Positions 26,739 to 35,514 of a stretch of DNA of 39,761 nt are shown here, piece after piece; within the stretch, counting starts at the first letter, position 1, and the number at the start of each line of letters is the position of its first letter. The translations under genes and the position numbers were made by a program. The stretch covers positions 1-39,761 of the forward strand of contig NZ_JACJFM010000044.1 in assembly GCF_014164585.1 (NCBI RefSeq). Direction: 5' to 3'. The notes beneath the pieces were generated by a model. It worked only from the letters and a program-made list of their open reading frames with translations. It made no database searches and had not been told where the DNA came from. Source of the stretch: Oceanospirillum sediminis. Lineage in GTDB: Bacteria; Pseudomonadota; Gammaproteobacteria; Pseudomonadales; Halomonadaceae.

Positions 26739-27111
26739 ATCTGAGCATAAGTAGCCACAGGGTTACTGCTGCAGGCTTTCCTGATGGCGTTTCTCGGGTC
26801 AGAATCACCACTGGTGATCATGCTTTTGCATGAAGGATCTGCCTGAATGAAAGTTGCGTTATTCGTCGTAAGTTTCATCAGGTCGGAGGTGAGTAGGGGG
26901 GAATGAACAGAGTTTTCTGGCAAATATCCGCAAAAGTGCTCTGTTGCAGGAAACATCTGCAACATGGCGTTAGCCGTAGCTGAATTCGGCAATCAGCTAA
27001 AGGTCAGGTTAACTGAATGATATGTATGAACTAATGAACGCTTGGCTTCCCGGATTTATCAACTAATATGAATGTATATTCAAGTTAATATAATCTGATT
27101 GGAATAAGTGA
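26739..27111. other. Intergenic region with two consecutive palindromes
   Basis: This 373-bp gap has ATCACCA-C-TGGTGAT (26804-26818) directly followed by CATGC-TTTT-GCATG (26819-26832). They could form adjacent hairpins at the 3' end of the MFS transcript, though no T-run follows. The last 60 bases are AT-rich and probably hold the promoter of the kinase operon. No gene is supported. Confidence 0.4.
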
Positions 27112-30100
27112 ATGGCAGAGCCTCCGGTAATTGCGGAACACATGTATGAGCAGGTGCAGAACCCCATACTGATCACTGATGAAGCAGGCTGTTTGCTGAC
27201 GGCGAATAAAATGGCCCGGGAAATTTTTGATATAACGGGAATGGGCGTTGCTCTGAAAGATGTGATTCCTGAACTGGAACATGGTGATGCTTTTCAGATT
27301 TCTGTTCAGAAGGATCATCAGGCACAGATGGTTTTTCAGGTTTCCCGTTCATTAATGATCCATCAGGAGGTACTGGTTTATAGCTATATTCTGACTGATG
27401 TGTCTTTGCGTTACCAGGCTGAGCAGCGAGCCTGGCAAACAATGGCGAGAAATGCAGCTTTACTGGATTCCATTCAGGATGCCATTTTTACTCTGGATGT
27501 CACCGGACGCATTATTAATATCAACGTCGCCGGAGAGAAAATATTTGGCTATTTTGCCGGGGAAGTTGAAGGGCGACATATCGGGAATCTTATTCCGGCG
27601 CTTTCATGTGATCAACCAGACGAGATGAAGACATTATTCCAGCAATATATGTCTTCAGAAACATCCATTGAGAAAGAAGGCCGACACAGCAAAAGCTATC
27701 TGTTTCCGGTAGAAATCTCTATCAGAGGATTTGAGCTGGAAAACACCTTTTTTTATACCCTGATGGTCAGTGATATTTCTGAGAGGAAACTGGTAGAAGC
27801 GGAACTGGATCGCCATAGAGAGCACCTGCAGGATATGGTTTCGGTCGCTACCCAGGAAGTCCGTGCTATCGTGGATACGGCTGTCAGCGGTGTGATCACG
27901 ATTAATGAGTTCGGTGATGTCTTATTATTTAATCCCGCAGCAGAAAAAATGTTTGGCTGGCAAGCGTCGGATATTCTGGGGCAGAATGTGTCTGTTCTGG
28001 TGCCGGGCATTAACGAAAGTACTCACAATGGTTTTATCTCCCGTTATCTTGAAACCCGTCAGCCTCGTATTATCGGAACAGGCAGAGAAGTTGATGCACA
28101 GAGAAAAGACGGCAGTTTATTCCCGGTACATCTGGCTGTGGGATACAGTGATCTGACGGCTTCCGGGTTCAGTGACAGTAATAACAGTCAGCATCTGTTT
28201 GTTGCTTTTATCACGGATATCACCGATCAGAAAAGGACTGAGCAGGAGCTGATTAAAGCGAAAGAAACAGCGGAGCAGGGTGCTCAGACCAAAGCTAACT
28301 TTCTGGCTAATATGAGCCATGAAATACGTACGCCTCTGAATGCGATTATCGGTTATTCCGAGCTTGTATATGAAGATAAACAGCTGGAAGAAGGCAGTCG
28401 TCATCATGTAAAAACCATTATCAATTCTGGTAAAAGTCTGCTTAACCTGATCAATGATATTCTGGACTTTTCAAAAATTGAAGCCAGGCGGGTTACCCTG
28501 GAGAATGTCTGTTTTAATTTACCCAATGCCATCCAGGATACTTTACAGACTCTGGAGTTTAAAGCTTCAGAAAAATGCCTGAATCTTGAGCTGGATATTG
28601 ATTCGGCTGTTCCTCAAAAAGTATTGGGTGACCCTTCCCGCTTACGCCAGGTTGTACTTAACCTGGCAGGCAATGCAATTAAATTTACTGATAAAGGCTA
28701 TGTGAGAATATCGGTCCAGCCTGCTCCAGAAGAAGGGTTCCTGCATTTCTGCGTTTCAGACTCAGGGATCGGTATGACTCAACAACAGAAAGATTATGTT
28801 TTTGAGGCATTTGCCCAGGCTGAAGCCAGTACGAATCGCCGTTTTGGTGGCACGGGGCTGGGGACAACAATCAGTAAACAGATTGTAGAAATGATGAAGG
28901 GACGAATCTGGATTGAAAGTGAAGTCGATCAGGGCAGCCATTTTCATTTTACTGTTCATCTGCCAGCAGAAGCAGATGATGTCGAAGCTTTATATGATGA
29001 GTGTGAGCCACGGCTGCATAATTATCGCTCGCCCAGAGCGTTTAATGTACTTTTAGCTGAAGACCTGGCCACTAATGCTGATCTTGCGATGTTGAGGCTT
29101 AAACAGCAGGGACATCAGGTCACCTGGGTTGAAGATGGTAAGCAGGCTGTTGCAACGGTGACACAACAAGATTTTGATCTGGTGCTGATGGATGTTCAGA
29201 TGCCAGAGATGGATGGTCTGGAAGCTTCCAGATTGATTCGTATGTATGAAAAGATAGGGGAACTCACTGCAGAGCATCATGGCGATGACTTTCATCGGGT
29301 TCCGATCATTGCGCTGACGGCCAGTATATTAAAAGAAGACAGAGAGAACTGCCAGGAAGTAGGTATGGATGCCATTGTTGGTAAGCCTGTAGATTTCAAT
29401 GAACTGTTTCTGCAGATGGAAAAGCTGGTACCAGAAGGGAGAGGAAAGTTCAGAAATCATGCTGACGCAAAGGTCGTTGATTCCATAATATTAGACGAAC
29501 CAGATAATAAGGAGATGACTGATTACCTGCATCAGCAGACAGATATTGTTGATTACAATAAAGGATTAAAGACCTGGGGAGATCCGGATATTTACCTTAA
29601 ATCCATGTTTAATTTTCTGACACAGAGGGCTGATGATGCCAGCCGTATTCTGGCATTGCTGGAACAGTCCCCCCCGGATATCTCTACAGCAGGAAAGGTT
29701 GCCCATGCTCTGAAAGGGCTGGCAGGTAATCTTTATCTGGCCGAGTTGTCAGACATTAGTGTGCGGCTGGACAGAGACCTTAAAGCAGAAAAGTTATCTG
29801 ATGTTCGGGGGTTCTGTTATGAACTTGATCAGGCTATGAACAGATTCAGACTGATTCTGGAGCCATTGAAGCCCGGATCTGAGATGCCTGAAGTATCCGG
29901 GCAGAGCGAAGGTTCATTAACCAGAGAGCAGCTGGATAGTTTACTTGATGAACTGTTAACGGCTGCTGATGATTTGAACCCTGATACCGTTATTCCTCTG
30001 TTGGATCAGTTAAATGGAAACTGTGATCAGAACTGTTATCAGCGAATGACAGAATATATTAATAATTTTGATTTTGATGCTTTAAAAGAAGAAGTACTGG

Positions 30101-30129
30101 CGCTGAAACAACAACGTGCTTCCGGATAA
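27112..30129 (+). CDS. Soluble hybrid sensor histidine kinase (three PAS-like domains, HisKA, ATPase, REC, Hpt)
   Basis: The 1005-residue protein has no membrane helix. In order: PAS-like domains at about 8-100, 113-225 and 248-372 (DITDQKRTEQEL at the third boundary), a coiled stretch, HisKA with His403 (FLANMSHEIRTPLNAIIGYS), ATPase with NAIKFTDKG, DSGIGM and GGTGLGTTIS, a REC domain with Asp694 (LVLMDVQMPEMDG) and Lys758, an Hpt domain with His865 (HALKGLAGNL) and a helical tail containing LNPD and FDFD. It can run a full phosphorelay internally. It is the first gene of a three-gene set with a paralogous membrane kinase and an HD-GYP protein, so its output may be cyclic di-GMP level. The signal is unknown. 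Confidence 0.92.
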   Translation: MAEPPVIAEHMYEQVQNPILITDEAGCLLTANKMAREIFDITGMGVALKDVIPELEHGDAFQISVQKDHQAQMVFQVSRSLMIHQEVLVYSYILTDVSLRYQAEQRAWQTMARNAALLDSIQDAIFTLDVTGRIININVAGEKIFGYFAGEVEGRHIGNLIPALSCDQPDEMKTLFQQYMSSETSIEKEGRHSKSYLFPVEISIRGFELENTFFYTLMVSDISERKLVEAELDRHREHLQDMVSVATQEVRAIVDTAVSGVITINEFGDVLLFNPAAEKMFGWQASDILGQNVSVLVPGINESTHNGFISRYLETRQPRIIGTGREVDAQRKDGSLFPVHLAVGYSDLTASGFSDSNNSQHLFVAFITDITDQKRTEQELIKAKETAEQGAQTKANFLANMSHEIRTPLNAIIGYSELVYEDKQLEEGSRHHVKTIINSGKSLLNLINDILDFSKIEARRVTLENVCFNLPNAIQDTLQTLEFKASEKCLNLELDIDSAVPQKVLGDPSRLRQVVLNLAGNAIKFTDKGYVRISVQPAPEEGFLHFCVSDSGIGMTQQQKDYVFEAFAQAEASTNRRFGGTGLGTTISKQIVEMMKGRIWIESEVDQGSHFHFTVHLPAEADDVEALYDECEPRLHNYRSPRAFNVLLAEDLATNADLAMLRLKQQGHQVTWVEDGKQAVATVTQQDFDLVLMDVQMPEMDGLEASRLIRMYEKIGELTAEHHGDDFHRVPIIALTASILKEDRENCQEVGMDAIVGKPVDFNELFLQMEKLVPEGRGKFRNHADAKVVDSIILDEPDNKEMTDYLHQQTDIVDYNKGLKTWGDPDIYLKSMFNFLTQRADDASRILALLEQSPPDISTAGKVAHALKGLAGNLYLAELSDISVRLDRDLKAEKLSDVRGFCYELDQAMNRFRLILEPLKPGSEMPEVSGQSEGSLTREQLDSLLDELLTAADDLNPDTVIPLLDQLNGNCDQNCYQRMTEYINNFDFDALKEEVLALKQQRASG

Positions 30130-30202
30130 TACGGGAGCAGATTGACTGTGTTTGAGACAACATTCTGATTACTGTAACGGACTCAGGATTCCGGGGTTGT
30201 GT

Positions 30203-33157
30203 ATGAACCAAATGCTCCGACTGTCATTCAGAACAAAAATTACTGTTGGGTTACTGGCCATTCAGAGTCTGGTGCTGATCGTTCTTTTCTACCTGAATCT
30301 GAGTACGCTTAGTCAGGCCAATAACGAAGGGTTGACACGCAGGGCTGAGGCAACGACTCAACTGTTAGCAACGCTGGCTAAAGACAGTGTTCTGTCCTAT
30401 GACCTGGCCACTCTCACTGCCTATGTACAGGATATTATGCTCCAGCCCGGTATGCAGTATGTCCGTATTCTCGATCAGGATGACAGAGTTCTGGCGGTTG
30501 GAGGCGCTCCGCCGGAGCAATTTATTCCAGATGACAATATTTTTGATCTGTCTGACCCTGTGTTTGATAGTTTTGCTGAAATTATTGAAAGTGGCATCGA
30601 TTACGGCCGCGTTGAAATTGGCCTGGATACGAGCTTTGCTTACCAGTCTGATCAGAATGCCAGACGCTTGCTACTGATTATTTCATCTGCTGCTCTTGGG
30701 ATTACACTGGCCTTTACTTTGTTATTCAGCCGTTACCTGAACAGTAGAATATCTGCTCTGGTTAAAGGTGCTCAGGCCCTGGCTTCTGGTAACAGAGAAT
30801 ATCGTATTCCTGTTTCCGGTGACGATGAACTGTCCAGAACGGCTGTCAATTTTAATGATATGGCTGAAACGCTGGATCAGACTTATAACACTCTGGAAAG
30901 GGAGAGTGCCTTAAATAAAGCCGTATTTGAAACATCACCCAGCGGAATTATGATTACAGATGCTGAAGGCAGAATTTGCCACTTTAACCAGGCGGCAGAG
31001 AATATTTTTGGTTTTTCTGAACAGGATATTGTGCAACAGAATATCAGTTTATTGATACCTGATTATGATGCCCGACAGAATAGAGACTACTTTCAGCATT
31101 ATAGACAAACAGGCAATATCGGCATTATCGGGCAGGGGAAAGAGCTGATTGCACTGCGTCAGGATGGAACTAAGTTCCCCGTACATCTGGCCGTAGGCGA
31201 TATGTCTGTAGATGATCAGCATCTTTATGTCGGAGTAGTGACGGACATCTCTGAACGCAAGCAGAACGAAAAGGCATTACAGGACTATAAAGATAACCTG
31301 GAAGAGACGGTCAGGAAGAGAACTGAAGAGCTGGAACAGGCCAGAGATGCGGCAGAAGCCGGTGCCAGAACAAAGTCATCATTTGTTGCGAATATGAGCC
31401 ATGAAATTCGCACGCCAATGAATGCCATCATAGGTTTCTCCGAAGTGCTGCTTATGGATACTGCAATTCAGGACAACACTCGCCAACAAGTCAATACCAT
31501 TCTCAGGTCGGCCAGATCTTTATTGACAATCATTAACGACATTCTGGATGTCTCTAAACTGGAAAGCGGAAAATTTGCATTAGAAGAAGTGGCATTCCAT
31601 TTACCTAATGCTGTTGCGGAAGCGCTGAAAACGGTTGAGATGCAAGCTCAGGAAAAAAATCTGAGATTGTTTCTGGAAGTAGAGAATAGTTTACAGGAAC
31701 GTTATATCGGTGATCCGACCCGCTTGCGTCAGGTGATTCTTAATCTGGTCAGTAATGCCATCAAATTTACTGAAAAAGGGTATATCCGTGTATGTATTAA
31801 AAAAGAGCCCAATCAGGACGATAGCCTGTTATTCAGTATCCAGGATACCGGGATTGGCATGTCTTCACAACAGTGTCAGCATATATTTGAGCCTTTTACT
31901 CAGGCTGATACCAGTACAACGAGGCGCTTTGGCGGTACCGGTTTAGGTACGGCGATCAGTAAACAGATTGTTGAGTTAATGGCTGGCAATATTTCTGTTA
32001 ATAGTACTCCGGGAGTCGGTTCTGAGTTTATTTTTACTTGCAGGATGCTTCCGGCATCTCCGGAAGATGAGTGCCTGTTTGATAATGATACTTCCCATCA
32101 TGACGAATATGTTTCCCCACGGACTTTCCATATTCTTCTGGCAGAAGATATAGAAACAAATGCTCAGCTGGTGACTTTACGTCTGGAACATATGGGGCAT
32201 ACCGTTTGTTGGGTGAAAAATGGCCTGGAAGCTGTTGAGGCATTCAGAAATACAGAACCAGGATTTGATCTGATTCTGATGGATGTCATGATGCCAGAGA
32301 TGGATGGGCGGGAAGCGACCCGTGTCATTCGTCAATTGGAAGAAGGCAGTACCGAACATATTCCTATTATGGCGCTGACAGCTAGTGTGATGACTGAAGA
32401 TCATCAGCAATGCCGGGAATCCGGTATGGACAGAGTAGAGGCTAAACCTATTGATTTCAGGAAACTGTTTCTTGATATGGAGGAGCTGATTCCGGACGGT
32501 TACGGTAAGAAAAATAGTTTACATCAGATTAATCTGGTTGATGGCACACAGATTGATTTTTCACCGGTAAAGCATTGTGTTGATGTGAATGAAGGCCTGC
32601 AAACCTGGCAGGATCATGCCATATACGCTAATGCTCTGTTGAAGTTCTGTAATGAACGTAGTCAGGACCCTGATTTAATTGCTGAGGCATTGCATGATCT
32701 TCCGGAGGATAATCAACCCGCCAGACTTATTGTCCATAATTTGAAAGGGCTGGCTGGCAACCTGAAATTTGGCACTATTACCGAACTGGCCATTGAGATT
32801 GATAACTGTCTCAAGGCCAGTCGCAGGGATAAAGCGCTATCCCGATTAGGTGCTTTACGTCATGAACTGGACCGGGCTGCAGTCGCTGTTAACCAGTTGA
32901 TGCTTCCTCAGGATGAGAATAATATTGCATTAGAAGTATTCGATGAAGCTAAAATATCAGGTTTACTGACACAGCTTAATCGCCTTCTGTCAGAACTGAA
33001 CCCTGACCTGGTCTACCCTGTTATACAGGAAGCCTGTCGTTATTTGCCATATTCTGAACTGGCCCCGGTTCAGCAAGCCGTAGATGATTTTGACTTCGAT
33101 CTGGCTAATCAGAGGGTACAAGAGTTAATGGACAAGCTTAAGCTACCTCTGGAATAG
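30203..33157 (+). CDS. Membrane-bound hybrid sensor histidine kinase (HAMP, PAS, HisKA, ATPase, REC, Hpt)
   Basis: The protein (984 residues from this start) has membrane helices at about 12-32 and 155-176 flanking a periplasmic sensor, HAMP at about 178-230, one PAS at about 240-350, a coiled stretch, HisKA with His400 (FVANMSHEIRTPMNAIIGFS), ATPase with NAIKFTEKG, DTGIGM and GGTGLGTAIS, REC with Asp694 (LILMDVMMPEMDG) and Lys748, Hpt with His845 (HNLKGLAGNL) and the same LNPD/FDFD tail as the preceding kinase. From the PAS on it is a clear paralog of that kinase. The frame opens at a TTG at 30152, but the ATG at 30203 leads directly into the first helix and is preferred with moderate confidence. 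Confidence 0.9.
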   Translation: MNQMLRLSFRTKITVGLLAIQSLVLIVLFYLNLSTLSQANNEGLTRRAEATTQLLATLAKDSVLSYDLATLTAYVQDIMLQPGMQYVRILDQDDRVLAVGGAPPEQFIPDDNIFDLSDPVFDSFAEIIESGIDYGRVEIGLDTSFAYQSDQNARRLLLIISSAALGITLAFTLLFSRYLNSRISALVKGAQALASGNREYRIPVSGDDELSRTAVNFNDMAETLDQTYNTLERESALNKAVFETSPSGIMITDAEGRICHFNQAAENIFGFSEQDIVQQNISLLIPDYDARQNRDYFQHYRQTGNIGIIGQGKELIALRQDGTKFPVHLAVGDMSVDDQHLYVGVVTDISERKQNEKALQDYKDNLEETVRKRTEELEQARDAAEAGARTKSSFVANMSHEIRTPMNAIIGFSEVLLMDTAIQDNTRQQVNTILRSARSLLTIINDILDVSKLESGKFALEEVAFHLPNAVAEALKTVEMQAQEKNLRLFLEVENSLQERYIGDPTRLRQVILNLVSNAIKFTEKGYIRVCIKKEPNQDDSLLFSIQDTGIGMSSQQCQHIFEPFTQADTSTTRRFGGTGLGTAISKQIVELMAGNISVNSTPGVGSEFIFTCRMLPASPEDECLFDNDTSHHDEYVSPRTFHILLAEDIETNAQLVTLRLEHMGHTVCWVKNGLEAVEAFRNTEPGFDLILMDVMMPEMDGREATRVIRQLEEGSTEHIPIMALTASVMTEDHQQCRESGMDRVEAKPIDFRKLFLDMEELIPDGYGKKNSLHQINLVDGTQIDFSPVKHCVDVNEGLQTWQDHAIYANALLKFCNERSQDPDLIAEALHDLPEDNQPARLIVHNLKGLAGNLKFGTITELAIEIDNCLKASRRDKALSRLGALRHELDRAAVAVNQLMLPQDENNIALEVFDEAKISGLLTQLNRLLSELNPDLVYPVIQEACRYLPYSELAPVQQAVDDFDFDLANQRVQELMDKLKLPLE

Positions 33158-33166
33158 GATATTTTT

Positions 33167-34171
33167 ATGAAAAAAATTCTGATTGTGGATGATGAACCTA
33201 ATAATCTGCAGGTTCTGAGACAAATTCTTAAAGAGCACTATCAGCTTATTTTTGCGAATAATGGCAAAAAATGTCTTGAAGTAGCGCCTGTTCATAATCC
33301 TGATCTGATTCTGCTGGATATTATGATGCCGGATTTGAGCGGTTATGAAGTGTGTGAGCAGCTTAAACTGAACCCGAAAACCAGCGACATTCCGGTGATT
33401 TTTGTTTCGGCAATGAGTGATACTGATGATGAAGCCAGAGGTTTCGATGTGGGAGCTGTGGATTATATTCATAAACCTGTCTCTGCACCCATAGTGCTGC
33501 GTCGGGTTAAGATACATCTTTCAATGGTCAGAGCACAGGAGCTGGAGCGCAGCCAGAAAGCGGCCATTTATATGCTGGGTGAAGCCGGGCATTACAATGA
33601 TACGGACACCGGAGATCATATCTGGCGCATGGCTGACTATGCGGCTGTGCTGGCGGAGGCATATGGCTGGCCAAAGGAAAAAACAGAGTGGCTTTTGTTG
33701 GCGGCTCCTATGCATGATACCGGTAAAATAGGGACTCCAGATGCTATTCTGAAAGCACCACGAAAACTATCTGCTGAAGAGTGGGCAATTATGCAGGGGC
33801 ATTCCGAGATCGGCTATGAGATTCTCAGTATGTGTGACAGCGAGATATTTAAACTGGCAGCTGAAATAGCCCGTTATCATCATGAGCGTTGGGATGGAAG
33901 CGGGTATCCGAATGGCTTATCGGGTGATGATATTCCCGAATCTGCTCGTATTGTTGCTATTGCGGATGTTTTCGATGCGTTAACCATGAAGCGGCCATAT
34001 AAGGATGCCTGGAGCGTTGAAGAGGCAATTGAAGAGATTAAAAAGGGGGCGGGTAATCACTTTGATCCTGAAATGGTTGAGCTTTTCCAGCAGGTTCTGC
34101 CGGATATTCTGGCGGTGAAGGAAAAATGGGAGCATAAAAATGCTAAAGATATTATGGCTTCTTCACCCTGA
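33167..34171 (+). CDS. Response regulator with HD-GYP cyclic-di-GMP phosphodiesterase domain
   Basis: The 334-residue protein joins a REC domain (residues 1-115, MKKILIVDDEPNN, Asp51 in LILLDIMMPDLSG, Lys103) to an HD-GYP domain with His183-Asp184 (MHDTGKIG), HHERWDGSGYP (238-248) and IAIADVFDAL-like metal/active-site segments. All key HD-GYP residues are present, so it should hydrolyse cyclic di-GMP when its REC domain is phosphorylated, as in RpfG. It begins nine bases after the second hybrid kinase, and the two kinases' Hpt domains are the obvious phosphate donors. That pairing is inferred from operon structure. Confidence 0.93.
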   Translation: MKKILIVDDEPNNLQVLRQILKEHYQLIFANNGKKCLEVAPVHNPDLILLDIMMPDLSGYEVCEQLKLNPKTSDIPVIFVSAMSDTDDEARGFDVGAVDYIHKPVSAPIVLRRVKIHLSMVRAQELERSQKAAIYMLGEAGHYNDTDTGDHIWRMADYAAVLAEAYGWPKEKTEWLLLAAPMHDTGKIGTPDAILKAPRKLSAEEWAIMQGHSEIGYEILSMCDSEIFKLAAEIARYHHERWDGSGYPNGLSGDDIPESARIVAIADVFDALTMKRPYKDAWSVEEAIEEIKKGAGNHFDPEMVELFQQVLPDILAVKEKWEHKNAKDIMASSP

Positions 34172-34177
34172 AACCAG

Positions 34178-34210
34178 CCTCTGTCAGTACTCAGACAGGA
34201 CTAACAGAGG
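34178..34210. terminator. Stem-loop between converging HD-GYP and DUF1513 genes
   Basis: CCTCTGT (34178-34184) pairs with ACAGAGG (34204-34210) and a nested CTGT/ACAG is possible inside. No clear T-run follows, so it is a weak candidate for a two-way terminator. Confidence 0.35.
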
Positions 34211-34257
34211 CGGCTGTACGATTTAAATCCCAGGTTTACCAATCAGAATAAATCCGT

Positions 34258-35511
34258 TTAACTCGCCCAGGTCAGATGGTTGTCCCAGTGAATCCCTTCA
34301 AACTGCTTTTGCCACAGTAAATCACCATTGTTGGCATCAAAGGCTGCAAGGGTGCCGTCACCACTGCTGACATAATATACCGGCAGTATGGGGTGAGCAC
34401 AGACTCCGGCGCAATCTGCCAGTGACATAGTCCTTATCATTTGTCCACTTGAACGCTGCCAGAAGGTTACCTTGTTATCTCTGGGGGCTGTGACACATAC
34501 GCTGTCAGCAGTACTATGGCAGCTGACACTGGCAATGTAGGCTTTTAAGCCTGGCCAGAGTGCATCTTCGGCTTTGACGGCTGTCAGATCTGATTCTCCT
34601 GGGGCATGATTGTAGACCAGGTTCGGGCTTTCATAAATTTCACCCTGATACTGAGCGCCTACCCATACCCGGCCATCGCTGGAGGTATCCAGGTGCCTCA
34701 GAGAAAGCTGGTGATGAGGTGGTGTGGCCTGGTCGGCCAGTTGACCCTCAAGGTTCAGATAGCTGATATTCGGCTGCATGATATCCAGATTCAGCTTAAT
34801 GCGGGGATAATCCGGATGGGTTTCTATACCCCCGTTAGCTACTACCAGCAGAGTGTCCCCCTGATGTTTCAGCCACGCGATCTGATGAGGGCCAGTGCCA
34901 TAGGATGACCACTCTTTCAGCTTTTTAAAACCCTGATGGACGGAATATATGCCAATTTTTCCTTCAGCATTGTCATAGTCATTTTCCGGACAGTACAGCA
35001 GACTGCCATCGGCAGAGAAGATGCCATGACCATAAAAATGCCGCCCTTCATTGGCATTAACAAACCAGTGACGCTGAGTAGATAAATCCTGAACTAATAG
35101 CTGCCTGCCAGGCCGGCGGGCGACCGAAACCAGATAACGGCCATCCGGTGACATAGCGACCTGGTGCCCTCTCCACTGGCTTGGCAGCATCTGAGGGGAT
35201 TGCTGCAGTTGTAATAGCTGATGTCCCATTGTTTCTGTTTTGACACTGCTGGCCAGACGGATACTGGCTGGATCTGCAATATTGCCGGAAGCTGCCGGAT
35301 CGGTAAGCGTTGTGTTTGATGATGTATTAAAAAGCGTGCAACCTGAAACAGAAACAGCCAGCCCCGCCAGGGAGGCTGACTGTAGCAAAAAACGGCGACG
35401 ACCCGGATCAGACGATGCTGATAAGCCGGTTGGTGCGTTTATTTCACTACTCTGTGTGCTTCTGTTATCAGATAGTAAAAGACCCGATGTCTCGTTATCT
35501 GATGATCTCAT
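34258..35511 (-). CDS. DUF1513 family Tat-exported lipoprotein of the imelysin cluster
   Basis: The 417-residue protein has a twin-arginine leader at residues 37-58 (GRRRFLLQSASLAGLAVSVS followed by GC), with a lipobox Cys58, so it is likely exported folded and lipidated. About 35 residues precede the arginines, longer than usual. The mature part has repeated short beta-propeller-like blocks (VAMSPDGRYLVSVARRPGRQ, GHGIFSADGSLLYCPENDYD, GTLAAFDANNGDLLW), typical of DUF1513. Its function is not known; it regularly accompanies imelysins and di-heme oxidoreductases, as in the Pseudomonas aeruginosa PA4370-PA4373 region. Its ATG is three bases after the preceding stop, with GGAG upstream. It is last in the cluster. 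Confidence 0.86.
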   Translation of the reverse strand: MRSSDNETSGLLLSDNRSTQSSEINAPTGLSASSDPGRRRFLLQSASLAGLAVSVSGCTLFNTSSNTTLTDPAASGNIADPASIRLASSVKTETMGHQLLQLQQSPQMLPSQWRGHQVAMSPDGRYLVSVARRPGRQLLVQDLSTQRHWFVNANEGRHFYGHGIFSADGSLLYCPENDYDNAEGKIGIYSVHQGFKKLKEWSSYGTGPHQIAWLKHQGDTLLVVANGGIETHPDYPRIKLNLDIMQPNISYLNLEGQLADQATPPHHQLSLRHLDTSSDGRVWVGAQYQGEIYESPNLVYNHAPGESDLTAVKAEDALWPGLKAYIASVSCHSTADSVCVTAPRDNKVTFWQRSSGQMIRTMSLADCAGVCAHPILPVYYVSSGDGTLAAFDANNGDLLWQKQFEGIHWDNHLTWAS

Positions 35512-35514
35512 ACC

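Noticed and set aside
26726-26992. 88-codon minus-strand frame in the gap after the MFS gene
   Set aside because: Starts at TTG without a ribosome site, overlaps the end of the MFS gene on the opposite strand and shows no recognised domain.
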